The notes beneath the pieces were generated by a model. It had not been told where the DNA came from. It worked only from the letters and a program-made list of their open reading frames with translations, and did not search any database. From Corythucha ciliata (Eukaryota; Arthropoda; Insecta; Hemiptera; Tingidae), in NCBI GenBank assembly GCA_038030265.1, contig CM075943.1, forward strand, positions 42,532,001 to 42,596,000: DNA of 64,000 nt, given 5' to 3'. The number at the start of each line of letters is the position of its first letter. Within the stretch, counting starts at the first letter, position 1. The position numbers were made by a program, and so were the translations under genes. Shown here in pieces: positions 53,779-64,000 of this stretch.

Positions 53779-56479
53779 TCCGTTGACAAAACTATTTATA
53801 TACGTTTGTCCAGGCCAAATCCGCTATTGACTGGACTAATTGGAAAAAGTTGGATTCAAATACACTGAAAATATTGGGAGTTAGAAAATACCTTTTGGAC
53901 CCCACTACTCCACCAACTCTACGCCACTGACTTGACACTTGAGGAATGCTGGAAAATGTGAATATTTCATCTGAACGATTGAACCGGAAAAGAAATGCGG
54001 TGCGAGAGAGTGACTGTTCTCCTCTCTTCAAGGTTCACCCTTTTAAAGATAGACACTAAAAAAAGATCGGGGACTATTTATTAATGAACGTAAGGGTTTC
54101 TTCTTAAATCCTACTTGATCCCCGCGGTCTTATTTTGCTTTTGGCATCTGGGAAGTGACAAAAGATTCGGCTTCCAGGTCCATAAAAAGCGAGCCACGCG
54201 TCCAGGATTTTTGGAAGGGTGAAGTCGGGATTTCAATAGGTTAAAAGGGAACAAAAAAGAGGTGTATCTTTTCTTGTGTGAAGCGTAGACTTTCTCGAGT
54301 GTTGGGGAGGGATGAGGGAGAAGCAGGTGTTGTTTGAAAGAGGGAGGGGGGATTTAAGAGGTGCTTGAAAAGAACGAGCTGGCAATAAGAAAAAAAAAAG
54401 AAGAGTTCCACTTTGTTTACTATTTATCAAAATAAAAACGAGATGTAGGTAGACGGGTTGGGTAGTGCAAAAGGTATAGTGTCACGCGGGCGCGGCGGGG
54501 TGAATGTAGTGTGGGGCGGCTGGTTTTGACGGCGGCGGTGGTGGGGGGTTTGAAAAAGATGTAGTCGTGAAGGAGAGGGTTATGAAGATGGCGAGCGGTT
54601 CGCCTCTACCAGTGGTGGGGAGGTGGCTTGAACTCCGCCCACGGCCAGGCTTTTTCTCGTGGGGAATGGCGGGGGGCCGTGCGGCTCTCTGGCTACAGTC
54701 GGCACCTTGACAACTGCGGCACAAGACTGGGAAGAGTACTCTAAGCCGGTAAGTCCACCCATGGATTAGTAGGATTAGACGAGGCATTAGTAGCCTTTAG
54801 GTAGGGGGTTTTACTTTTATGTCGAACCGCCAGCGGGTAGTCGTTGTGAGTACCGCGTGACGGCTTCGCATTCAGGAAAAGGATTTTTCCCTCTTTCTTT
54901 CCATTGCATTTTTCAGTTCGCGGAATACAGGTGTTCGCGCTTTTTTTCATCCCGTACATCGCGCTCCGCGCTCTATTCTGCTTTAAAATCCCCGTCCCCC
55001 CCTCACCACAATCCCTTCACTATTTCATTGCGTACAACATGAGTACAATCAAGCCTCTCCCAAAGGAGCACGGCTCCTCCACGAACAACATCTTCCTTCC
55101 CAATCAAACGTGTGTTTCACCGTCGTCTCAACGGTTGTTGCCCCTGTCAAAACCATGCAATTGCTATCGGATTCGTGTTTCTTCATTTTATCTCACCAAT
55201 TCACAAGTACATCACCTCATTAATTGAAGGCGAGTGCTTCTAATCATAACAATGGGGAGTTGGTTTCAGAGTGAGTCACATTATTTGCTTTTTACACATT
55301 AATAACATTCCAAATCGATCAATTACCAACCAGTTTGCGGGGGATTCGTTTTATTTCAATTAAAAGCGCGTATAAAAAAAGCTCGGTGTTTGTATGATTT
55401 AATCGGATTATTTAAGTTCTTTTAATAGAACTCCCCACTTTGTGAGAAATTCCCGGCGGGTTCCGATTTTATTACGAAAAATTCTGTGAGTTGATTTGTT
55501 AAGAGGTATGTGAGCAATATCCGTTCATGAAGAATTTAACTTGAGATTCGTGAAAATTTGTATGACGCGCGTGTTTGGATGCCATTGCATCGCCAGTAGA
55601 TTACTTATAGTTTGACCAGCCAGTGCCAGTATAATTTTGGAACATCCCTGAAAAGCCACTCGCAGCATTCGTATCATTTTAGAAAAATATATGCCGTTGA
55701 ATGGTTCCAAGGGCCGTACTCAGAAACCAACTTTTACGAAGCCAATTTGAGGAGTTTGAAAAATGAGACAGTTCATAAGAATATGTCATCCGTTTCGAAG
55801 CCCCAAGGGGACCTAAAGGTTTTAAGGTTTAAGGTTTCTGAATACCAGCCTAACTGTCCTTTTCAGGTAATTTCAACTATTTATAGCGTTTTTTAACGAT
55901 TATCCTAATTGCTCTAAAGGTCATAGCACCCTTCTCAAAATTAAATTCAAACGAAACGGAGGATGATGACCGCAAAAGCTGCGTGCATCCGTCTTATTAT
56001 GCTTTTTTGGCGTGCACGTTAGACTGTACATTTAATAGGAGGAAGAATTTGGTGATCTGTCGAAAAATATAGCCTTTTTGTGTATATTTGTGCATCTATA
56101 ACACTTGCTCCTATCAGAAACAAAAACAGAGGGAAAAAAATATTTATTTGTTTTCCGAAGGTCCACATACCTGTATTTTTCAACCTTAAAGGTTCAGTTT
56201 TTATCAAAAGCCCAGCCTCTCATTTCTTCAGATTGCTCATGTGTTGTCACTGATGAGAGGGGGAGGTGAATGATTTAATTACGGCGTGTGACGATGATTT
56301 ATAGGCAAGTTTTAATAAACTTCGGAATGATCAATACTTGCGGAATTTGAGGATATTCCACCAGTTGTTGAAGCGAATCGTTGGAATTCCCAGTTTCTAG
56401 CGGTCAATGTATACGCATATACAGCTGTGTATACAGGTTCTGATCGTTACACGCGAGTTTTATAGTTGAATAATAGCAT
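53779..56479. other. Mostly unique DNA; includes a GC-rich block
   Basis: CTCTACGCCACTG near 53919-53931 resembles a hAT-like right end. Otherwise unique sequence with purine/pyrimidine bias at 54230-54420. The GC-rich part is listed separately. Short open frames from 54857 to 55227 show no domain. Confidence 0.4.
54480..54748 (+). promoter_or_regulatory. GC-rich block ending in a good splice donor; possible 5' UTR exon
   Basis: This stretch is markedly GC-richer than the surrounding DNA (by eye about 60%) and ends CTAAGCCG followed by GTAAGT at 54749. An ATG at 54589 opens only a 41-codon frame. It lies about 9 kb upstream of, and on the same strand as, the coding exon at 63704, which begins with an acceptor. 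It could be a promoter-proximal untranslated exon of that gene. This is inference; no transcript evidence. Confidence 0.3.
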
Positions 56480-57960
56480 TTTCCGTAACCGAATCACCGA
56501 TTTTATACGTAAAAAGGTCCGATTTTATTTACCAACTACTATAGTGGCTGAATAGTTAGCTTTTAAGGTCACTCTGTTGGTTTTAAAAATGATGAACTAT
56601 AGAATTCAGGGTGCTAGTTGCTGGAATGGTCATCTTCCGGCGTTCAATTTCTTGTTGTATAGATGCAAATTGTCATATTTCGGCGTCAAATCATGGTTCT
56701 CTGTGGAATCTTACCACACATTTTGAGGTTAAAAAGTCTGGTTATTGCCTGAAATTACCGTTTTTCTGGCCGAGCCCCGAGTTCGCGTATCTTGCTCGCC
56801 AGAAAAACCATTTACACGGTGTTAGTTCCTTAGAAAGACCATAATTTCTGGGATTTCACTCGATTAAAATCAAAATTTCCAGGGATGTTGGCTTATTATT
56901 TCGAAGAGAAATTTCGCCGATCTCGCTCATCAAGCATAAATCTTGCGGATTATTGACACTCATAGAACCTAATTTCACGTATTTTATTCACTCAAAAAGC
57001 CAATTTCACAGAATTGTCCAAAAGACTGGGCTTGACACTTACTTAACCCAATTTCACAGTTTCGGCTAATTGAAGAACCAATTTCGCAGAGCCGACACCC
57101 TAAAATCCGACTTTCGCAATATTCAGACAGAGCCTAAAAATCAAATTAACTCATTAAAAAGCGCAATTTCACAGTTTTTTGTCCTTTACAAATTCCAAAT
57201 TTGATGGTTCTGGCTATTTCAAGAACTATTTTTGTCCTTGTCTCGTCAAAAACCAAATCTTGAGAACCTTGCCAGAAAAACGTATTTCGTATGGTAGGGA
57301 TTTGCTCCATAAAAATGGTGAATTTCACGGATTTAATATGCTTGAAATCACTATTTCCAGGGTATTAGCATTCTTTAAAGAGTGATTTCTCAGGTCTGGC
57401 TATTTTTAAAAACAAAATTGTATTCGTCGGTCCAATATCAATAGCAATATCGGGATACTGGCTAGTTAAAAAACTAATTTGCTGGGTTTGGTGTAATCGT
57501 GAAGGCAATTTAGCGGTTCTGGGTGATTTCAAATAAATAAGCTTGAAAGGTGGGCCCACTCATTACCAATTTCGTGGGGTTGGGTCCCTGGAAAAAACAG
57601 AAATTCGTCGTGGGGTTGGCTCATTAAAAACCCAATTTCACGGTTGGCTCATCCAAAAAATAATTTCGCTGCAAAAATTGTTCTCACACCGTTGACTCAT
57701 TCTAAAAGTAATTTCGTGAGGTCGACTTTTTCAAAAAAACCAATTTCGCTGGCTTGACTTGTTGAAAAAAATCAATTTCGAGGACGTAGCTCTTTCAAAC
57801 TTTATATTTCGTGGAGCAGGTGTTCTTTCGGAAACCTATTTTACGAGTTTTGCTCCTTTAGGAAGCGAAATTTTTCGAGTGGCCTCATTTGAGTCCCATT
57901 ATGCTGGTATCCAAGAGATTCACATATTCGTAATATGTGAAGGGCCTCGTATATTTCCCT
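56480..57960 (+). repeat. F3 degenerate array
   Basis: About 45 diverged units of ~30 bp such as CCAATTTCGCTGGCTTGACT and CTCATTAAAAACCCAATTTC, mostly plus orientation. Apparent frames are repeat-derived. Confidence 0.8.
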
Positions 57961-59789
57961 GGTGACAAGAGCCAAATGTTAGTTTTTCCGCTTCAGTGCA
58001 TCCATTTAACATCTATCTTAGCGCATAACTCCTTAAAATCTGATACGACACTCATCCGGATCGACACCGATCTGGATCTGGTTAATGTGATCGAAACTCT
58101 TTGGACTGTGGCTGTAATCAGTATAGAGACGGGAAAAAGTCTTATCGTAAACGTCATATTCACAGTTTTATATTTAATCACTGAATGGCTCTTTTTTGAT
58201 AAAACGTCATTATAATGACCTTTTTGGAGTAATTTTTCAACGTACATTCCCGAATAGGAAGCCTTAAGTACGTAGATATACGTTTTGTTTGGTATACTAG
58301 TTTTCACGGGGAAAAAGTGTTATTTCCCTCACTGTAACCTCCCTGCGAAAGTATATAGAACTTTACCTTTCAAGAGAGGAAACATATTTTTTTATCCTAC
58401 TCGATGTGAAAACGCGTGATTTCATGACTCGCAACTGTCATAAAAATACGTTTTTCATGTCTAGGCATGAAAATGTTTGCCAAAATTTGCCACCAAGATG
58501 CGCTTCGGATGGCTATCACATTTTGTTTCCTATTCCTGCAGAGGTTCTTCTCGTTGCCACGCAACACACCTCTCCTCACTTCTCCACACCGACCGATGTC
58601 GTTCCCACTCACAGAGGCATTGTCGTCTGTCTAGATGCAAAAGTCATGTGTGCATCTCGGCAGAAAGGCGTCTCGGCTGGCCACTTTTTTTCTCGGCCCG
58701 GAAAAGTATGCCATAAAGGCATAAACAGGCATAAGTCAGGCATAAACAGCTGTGATTCTTCACCCTTCACCATGGGAAAGATAGCATAATGGAACCTCTC
58801 TCCTTTTGTGGCCATCGCTTTCTCGTGGAGTGCGGTGTGTTTCGTTTTGGTTGGGTGACTTATAAATCAATTTTTTTTTTATTTATCGTATCGTACAAAA
58901 ACAAAATGTTATGTTTGATTTTTTTGTTTTATAATTTTTTCCCCCACGTTGGTAACGCGAAAAATATCGTTCACAACTCGAGAAAAGTGGAACTTCACCT
59001 GACTCTTACGACAACTCGCGAGTAAAGTTCCACTTTCATCTCTCGTTTTGAAATGTACTATTTACTTCAAATTCTCGATTGTTTTTTTCTATTTATTTTC
59101 CATTTGGCGCAATACAATTTTTTTATGTAATATATAAAAATATTATGGTTTTTGGAATATTATTCCAAACCATTCACTCTGACAACTACACCCAAACGCA
59201 TCATAACATGATAAAATAATAATATTCAAATAATAGCTGAAATAAATAGTAAAATAGACGTCATTTTTAGCTGAAAACGGCATAAAAGGGCAGTTTCTCG
59301 GAAATAAACGTCATAAAAACCACATTTTATTGCCTTGAATGTTATAGAATAAATTTCATAAAATGGGAAAATAAAAGTGATAAACCGTTCGTCTCTGATA
59401 ATCAGGGACGCAGCCGCAGTAGTCATATCCTTATGGAGGGCTGAAACCACCGCCCATCTAGAAGTAACCAGGGAAAAAAGAGTGGTCGTCACGAGATGTA
59501 TGAAGATGAGGGGAGAGGTAGGATTTTTTAAAAATTGTCTTCGAGAACGAATGGTCACGTGACTCAAGCTTGGTTTTCCCACCCGAATGCTAAAAAAAAT
59601 TAACTTTCATGCGGTAGATGGCCACTAATTGGAGTTGAATTGAGAATTTTTCTAGGACATAGAAATCAGTTTTTGCGCACAAAAGGAGAGATTCTCGATT
59701 GAATAATTATTTTTATATTGCCATTCACAGTACTGTTCACAGTTCACCTACACGGCCATGGAATTTGCTGGAGGCAAGGCAATTTTCTA
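57961..59789. other. Unique DNA; two small hairpins
   Basis: GAAAAGTGGAACTTCACC (58981-58998) faces GAGTAAAGTTCCACTTTC (59020-59037), and GGTTTTTGGAATATTATTCC then AAACC (about 59148-59172) is a small palindrome. Frames of up to 127 codons around 58406-58789 have no recognised domain. Confidence 0.4.
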
Positions 59790-60389
59790 GGTTTTTGGCC
59801 GATGTCACGTTGTTTTGGGCGACTTGTTTTACAATTTTGTGGCCAAATCGCCAGTTTGTGGGGGGTATAGATCAAGAAGTCAGTTTCGGAGGTAAAGTCC
59901 GCAGAACTTGCCGAAGACTGAGCCTCTTATTCGAAAAGGTCGATTTGTTAGCTTCTGAAGTTAAAATCATCCGACTTTCGCCGAGTTAGGGAACCGAACG
60001 ATGGGTTCAGGAAATTGAATCGACGGTTTTGGCGCATCGGAGAGGTTCGACGGAAAATGGCTCTGGATGAGTCCCAAGACAGAAAATAGAAAATAACGGG
60101 TCACTTACTCGTAGCCTCAACAACGAACATTTTGGTGGTGATGCATTGCGAGTGTCGTATTGGCCCTTAAAGTTTAAGAGAAGCCTCCCTTACTAGACCT
60201 ACCTTATTCAATTGTTTAGCTACAAAATGGGGTGACACCTCTTCTGTCCACGCACGTGTTCACCTTCCCAAAACATTATGTGCGTGTTAGAAACACTATA
60301 CAGTTCATAAAGGTGCTGACCGAGGTCCTCGCAAGTTAGTAGGTAGCGGACCAACGCGGTAATATCCATGAATTAGGGATTTTGATAAA
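59790..60389 (+). repeat. F5-like units then unique DNA
   Basis: TTTTGTGGCCAAATCGCCAG-type units at about 59790-60060, then sequence without recognised features to 60389. Confidence 0.5.
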
Positions 60390-62570
60390 ATTCTATCGCG
60401 AATCAGCATTTTTCCTTAATTTTAGCCGCGAATTAACTTTTTCTCCACTTTGGCTACGAATGAGCTGTTTTTGTCAACTTCAGCCGCAAATTAACGCTTT
60501 TTCTCCATTTTAGCTGTGAATGAGCCTGGCGAGGATCCAGAGGAGGGCCCATGAGGCGCTCCGGTGGGGGGTGGGGAGACCAACAAAACATGTTGGGTAT
60601 TCTCATCACAATAATGTTCATTCAACTTCAGCTTGAAAATCCGTCTCGATTTCCCACATAAGAATGTGATACTTATTAAAAATGTTTTGATTCGACCCGG
60701 TAGCGATTTATGAGCCCGGAGTCCCACGCAGCTCAAACAGTTCGATTGACAAGTCAAAGCCGGTCACGGCCAAAACGCCCATGAATGGCCGTCAGTGGAT
60801 TTTGGTTGATATTCACGACTCCCGACTTCCAGTAAAGCCCCTTGTAAGATTCGCAAGTACTGGTGTTATTAGAGTAGTTTTCGTTTATCCGAGGCAAAAA
60901 TGCAGATAAAACAGCCGCAGCTTTTCGTGGCAGCATCCTGATGAAATTTGAGGAAAAGAGCAATAATAATGCGCTGTTCCTTGGGACATGTCCGCGTGGA
61001 CAAAAAATCCGCCAATTCACGGCTGAAACGGAGGAAACAGGCCTAATCGAGGATAAAACTAAGAAATTGAGCTCATATTTGCATCTGAATTTGAGAAAAC
61101 ACACGCATTCGTGGTTTCGCAATCCTACGTCCGGGCCAAAATTTGGAAAATGCGCTCAGTTGTGGTTTATGCAAACCTTAATTTTACGGCAAAAATTGAG
61201 AAAAGGGGGGGAAAAGGGGCAATTCTTGCGGCAGAATTGAGAGGTAGAACTCATTTGAAGGAAAAAAAAGGGAAAAAATTGGTCTTTCGCGGCTAAAATT
61301 GAGAAAACGCGCCAATTCCTCGTTTCGTGATGCAAACTAAAAACCAAAAGTGAGAAAAGCTGCCAATTCACGATGTATGTACACGTTTTCATGGATAAAT
61401 TGAGTTGAAGGACTCGATCACGGCTAAAATTCAGAAAAAAACGTGAGTGAACTTTTTTGTGCTTCCCCCACCATAGAGAAAAACTCTGGAACCGCGCCCT
61501 AAATGAGCACATATTATCTCTATTTTTAGCGGGGTTTCCCAGTTTTGGCAGCGCTTTTTCTCAATTTTAACCTCGTGTTAGCGTTTTTGATCATTCGTGA
61601 ATTGGAATTTCGTCATAATTTTGTGCCACTAATTACCGCTTTTTCTCAATTTTGTCTAGGAATTATTCCTGAATTTTAGACGCAAACAGCGGATTATCAC
61701 CAATTGATCCATAAATTACAGCGTTGCTCCATTTTAGCAGTGGATGAGCATTTTTTCTCAAATTTACTTCAATGTTCCCGAAGAGAATGAAGTTTGGAAG
61801 TAGCGAAAAAAAAAAAAAAAAAAATAGCTGACACCAGATTCGTGTTCCTGGACCCCGAAAAAGCCTTATCTCGATTTTCAGTATGGCGTCTGTCGTCCGT
61901 CATCCACTTTATTCTCGACAGATCTGGACGAGTGATGGCTCAAAAGTTGTGTCTTTTAGCTACAATTGAGCACTTTCCCTCAAGTATAGTCGCAAATGAG
62001 CTCTCTATCTTTATTTTAGCCGTGAGTTATGTCCCAAAAAGAACAGCTCATTAGCGATTTTGTCCAAATTAATCATTAAATCGCTAATTGTCATTTTTCA
62101 TTTAGCGCATTTTCTAGATTTGATCCCCCAATGAGCGCTTCTTCGCAATTCTAGTCTTTCAGCCATATTAGAACTTTTTATAAACTTTTAGCCCAGTACT
62201 TGCCGTAAATAAGCGTTTTTCTCCATTTTCAGCAGCGCGTTAGCCCTTATTTTCTCAATTATAGCCGTGAGTTGGCTATTTTGTTCACTTCTTAGCCGTA
62301 CCAATTAGCGCTTTTTCTCAAATTTTGCTGCAAAATATAGCGCTTCATCTTGATTTTAGCCGCGAATGAGCGCTTTTTCTCAATTTCAGTCTCGGAATCG
62401 CCTCGAGAAACCGTGAATGGGCGTTTTCTCAGCTGAGTCTACTGAGTGATTGATCGCTGCTTTTTCTCAATTTGTTTTTTTTGTATTATGGCGCTGTTTC
62501 ACAATTATGACCGTGAATTAGCGTTTTTCTCAATTCATTAGCCGTGAATAAGAGCGATTTTTTCCCTTTT
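60390..62570. repeat. F2 degenerate array with orientation switches
   Basis: The largest F2 array. Units read minus at 60390-60530 (TTTAGCCGCGAATTAACTTT), plus at about 60995-61440 (CGGCTAAAATTCAGAAAAAA), and minus again at about 61530-62560 (TTAGCCGCGAATGAGCGCTT, then TTTCTCAATTT). The unit is about 31 bp. A non-array island at about 60535-60940 begins near GGCGAGGATCCAGAGGAGGG, similar to a hAT-type end. A 20-A run is at 61806-61825. Confidence 0.8.
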
Positions 62571-63703
62571 TACCATTTTAACTAGGGCTTTATCGCTGTC
62601 CAGTGGGGTCCCTCTAACCAAAGAACACCGAAATCACAGGGATTATCCCTTTGACGGATTGTTTCGATTTTTGGGTTGCCCGTCGAGAAACCCCACGATA
62701 TGCACGGTTTCGTTCAATTTTAATTATTCGCCAAAATCGCCAATTCACAGGCGAAAAAGGTCATTTTCCTCAAAGTGCGCACCGAGTAGGTATACGAGGC
62801 CCTCGGACATTGCTAATCCGAAACAAATGCAACCGGTCTCTTTTAAAACGTGCCAAAGGGGTGGCCGGTGCCCCCCTTAAAGTGGCTAAAATGAGCATAA
62901 TTTCCATTTTTCTGGAATTAAATTGTTAGTTGAAGAACAATTCATTATACTCTACGTGCCCGCGTTAGATTATCCCGAAGCTTCCAGGTCACCGGCAACT
63001 TGGCAAGACCGGCGGAGAAAGAGAAAATTCTAACGCTATCATACAATATTACCCCCTTCCCCCCAAACGTTATATTCTATGTAACATGTTTCGGAACATT
63101 CTACGTTTTTCCACCATATTTTACTTTTCCATCGATCCCCGGTGCCCTTCATAAATGTAAATGCCCACACCACGTGAAGTTTTCACTATGAGTACCGCCC
63201 CATTCTGCGCTAAATATGGAAATATAAAACGGAAATGAATGTGCGGTTGTAAAAAGTGAAGATGAAAGACAAACACAAATATAAGCCATGTAACAATGTC
63301 TCGCACTCGCGTTTAAAGAAAATATTTGCTCGATATTTTTTCCCCCTGAAATCAATTTTCCGGCACGTACAATTTATTTAACCTTGAAAAATTTCTTTGG
63401 TTTGACAAACGATGTGCATAAAGTGTTTCTCCCGTGGGAAAAGGGTGTATTTTACAACGAATAGGGGGCTGCAAAAAAAGGACTTTTGACGTGCTTTTGT
63501 ACTGGCGGTCGCGGTGGGGAGGAAATAAATCTCGCCTTGACAATGTTCCAAATATTGCTGTGATTATAGGGGAAGGGTGGTTCGGGGCGGGGCACTTTAC
63601 CCTCTCTTTTCTCGTGATTTATCTAATATTTTTTGAAATAACTGTCTATATACTTACTATGAAATCACATCTTTGCTACATTTTAATTGTTGTCTCTTTA
63701 TAG
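62571..63703. other. Unique DNA upstream of the coding exon
   Basis: No repeat or gene recognised. The last 40 bases form the acceptor of the exon at 63704 (pyrimidine-biased TTGTTGTCTCTTTATAG). A few F1/F5-like words occur at 62650-62770. Confidence 0.45.
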
Positions 63704-63931
63704 GCGTGTAGCGTGTATTGGGAATGAGGATAAGAAGTCGCGGGTGAATGGAGCCACTGTCAGACTCGGGCCTGTGCCTACAGGATTTGGTGAACAGTAG
63801 CGGAGGCGGCGGTTCCGCCAACGACGACCAGCAGCCTTTGCTTTTACACCATCATCATCACCACGACGGATTGCCACCGCCTCCTCCTCCGCCTTTGCAC
63901 CATTCGGAGCCGTTGGAAAAATTAAAACGTG
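63704..63931 (+). CDS. N-terminal coding exon of an unidentified, probably regulatory, protein (partial)
   Basis: The exon runs from the acceptor TTTATAG|GCGTG to the donor CGTG|GTGAGT. Translation starts at the ATG at 63748, which directly follows an in-frame TGA (63745-63747), so the start is well supported; 44 bases of 5' UTR lie in the same exon. It encodes MEPLSDSGLCLQDLVNSS, a Gly/Ser patch, a run of six His, a run of seven Pro and EPLEKLKR, and the intron is in phase 1. No domain or signal peptide is present in these 61 residues. Homopolymeric His and Pro with an acidic start are common in N-termini of arthropod developmental transcription regulators, but this is a guess from composition. 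I do not recognise the gene; the rest lies beyond the window. Confidence 0.7.
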
Positions 63932-64000
63932 GTGAGTGCAATTAAATCTTATACGGCCGCGAGGCATTTATTTTGTTTCATCGGTGTATGCGGATTGGCG

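Noticed and set aside
54482..54787. 101-codon minus-strand open frame in GC-rich DNA.
   Set aside because: Long frames are expected by chance at high GC; the better signal there is a plus-strand donor.

Overview
This is a eukaryotic, almost certainly animal and most likely arthropod, genomic window. It is AT-rich and gene-poor, with no long open reading frames except decayed retroelements. It carries a Jockey-clade LINE (a clade best known from arthropods), a BEL/Pao LTR retroelement, tRNA-derived sequences and many short inverted-repeat DNA transposons. I cannot name the species. Only one host coding exon is supported: the N-terminal coding exon of an unidentified protein at 63704-63931 (+), with acceptor, in-frame stop before the ATG, His and Pro runs and a GTGAGT donor. 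A GC-rich block at 54480-54748 ending in a good donor could be an upstream untranslated exon. The rest is intergenic or intronic.

Layout. 0.5-3.5 kb: decayed Jockey LINE broken by two short elements, one with an 8-bp target duplication. 3.5-13.9 kb: degenerate short-period arrays around unique pyrimidine-rich DNA, plus a nested fold-back element at 11.0-11.6 kb with a tRNA-like core. 14-18.4 kb: unique DNA, then a TTAA-flanked element. 19.2-22.3 kb: BEL/Pao remains, mostly minus strand, with an inverted piece and a second copy of the GGGGCC element. 25.5-27.5 kb: a complete non-autonomous hAT-like element (8-bp duplication) whose interior is a degenerate ~31-bp array containing a near-perfect 105-bp-arm palindrome. 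31-49 kb: a mosaic of arrays, hAT-like termini, TTAA elements, a SINE with 15-bp target duplication (39.7 kb), a 41-bp perfect-TIR element (42.0 kb) and an inverted pair of Penelope-like ends carrying hammerhead-like motifs (43.1 kb). 50-54 kb: an inverted repeat family, a second LINE fragment on the minus strand and a 928-bp fold-back element carrying two tRNA-like segments. 56.5-62.6 kb: more arrays. 63.7 kb: the coding exon.

The dominant pattern is that a large part of the window, by eye about a quarter to a third, consists of very diverged arrays with ~20-35 bp units. I sort them by eye into seven families (F1-F7). Several start next to hAT-like termini, and one array is demonstrably inside a hAT-like element. 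The working idea is that these arrays are, or were, the cargo of non-autonomous DNA transposons. Array boundaries are approximate because they were read by eye.
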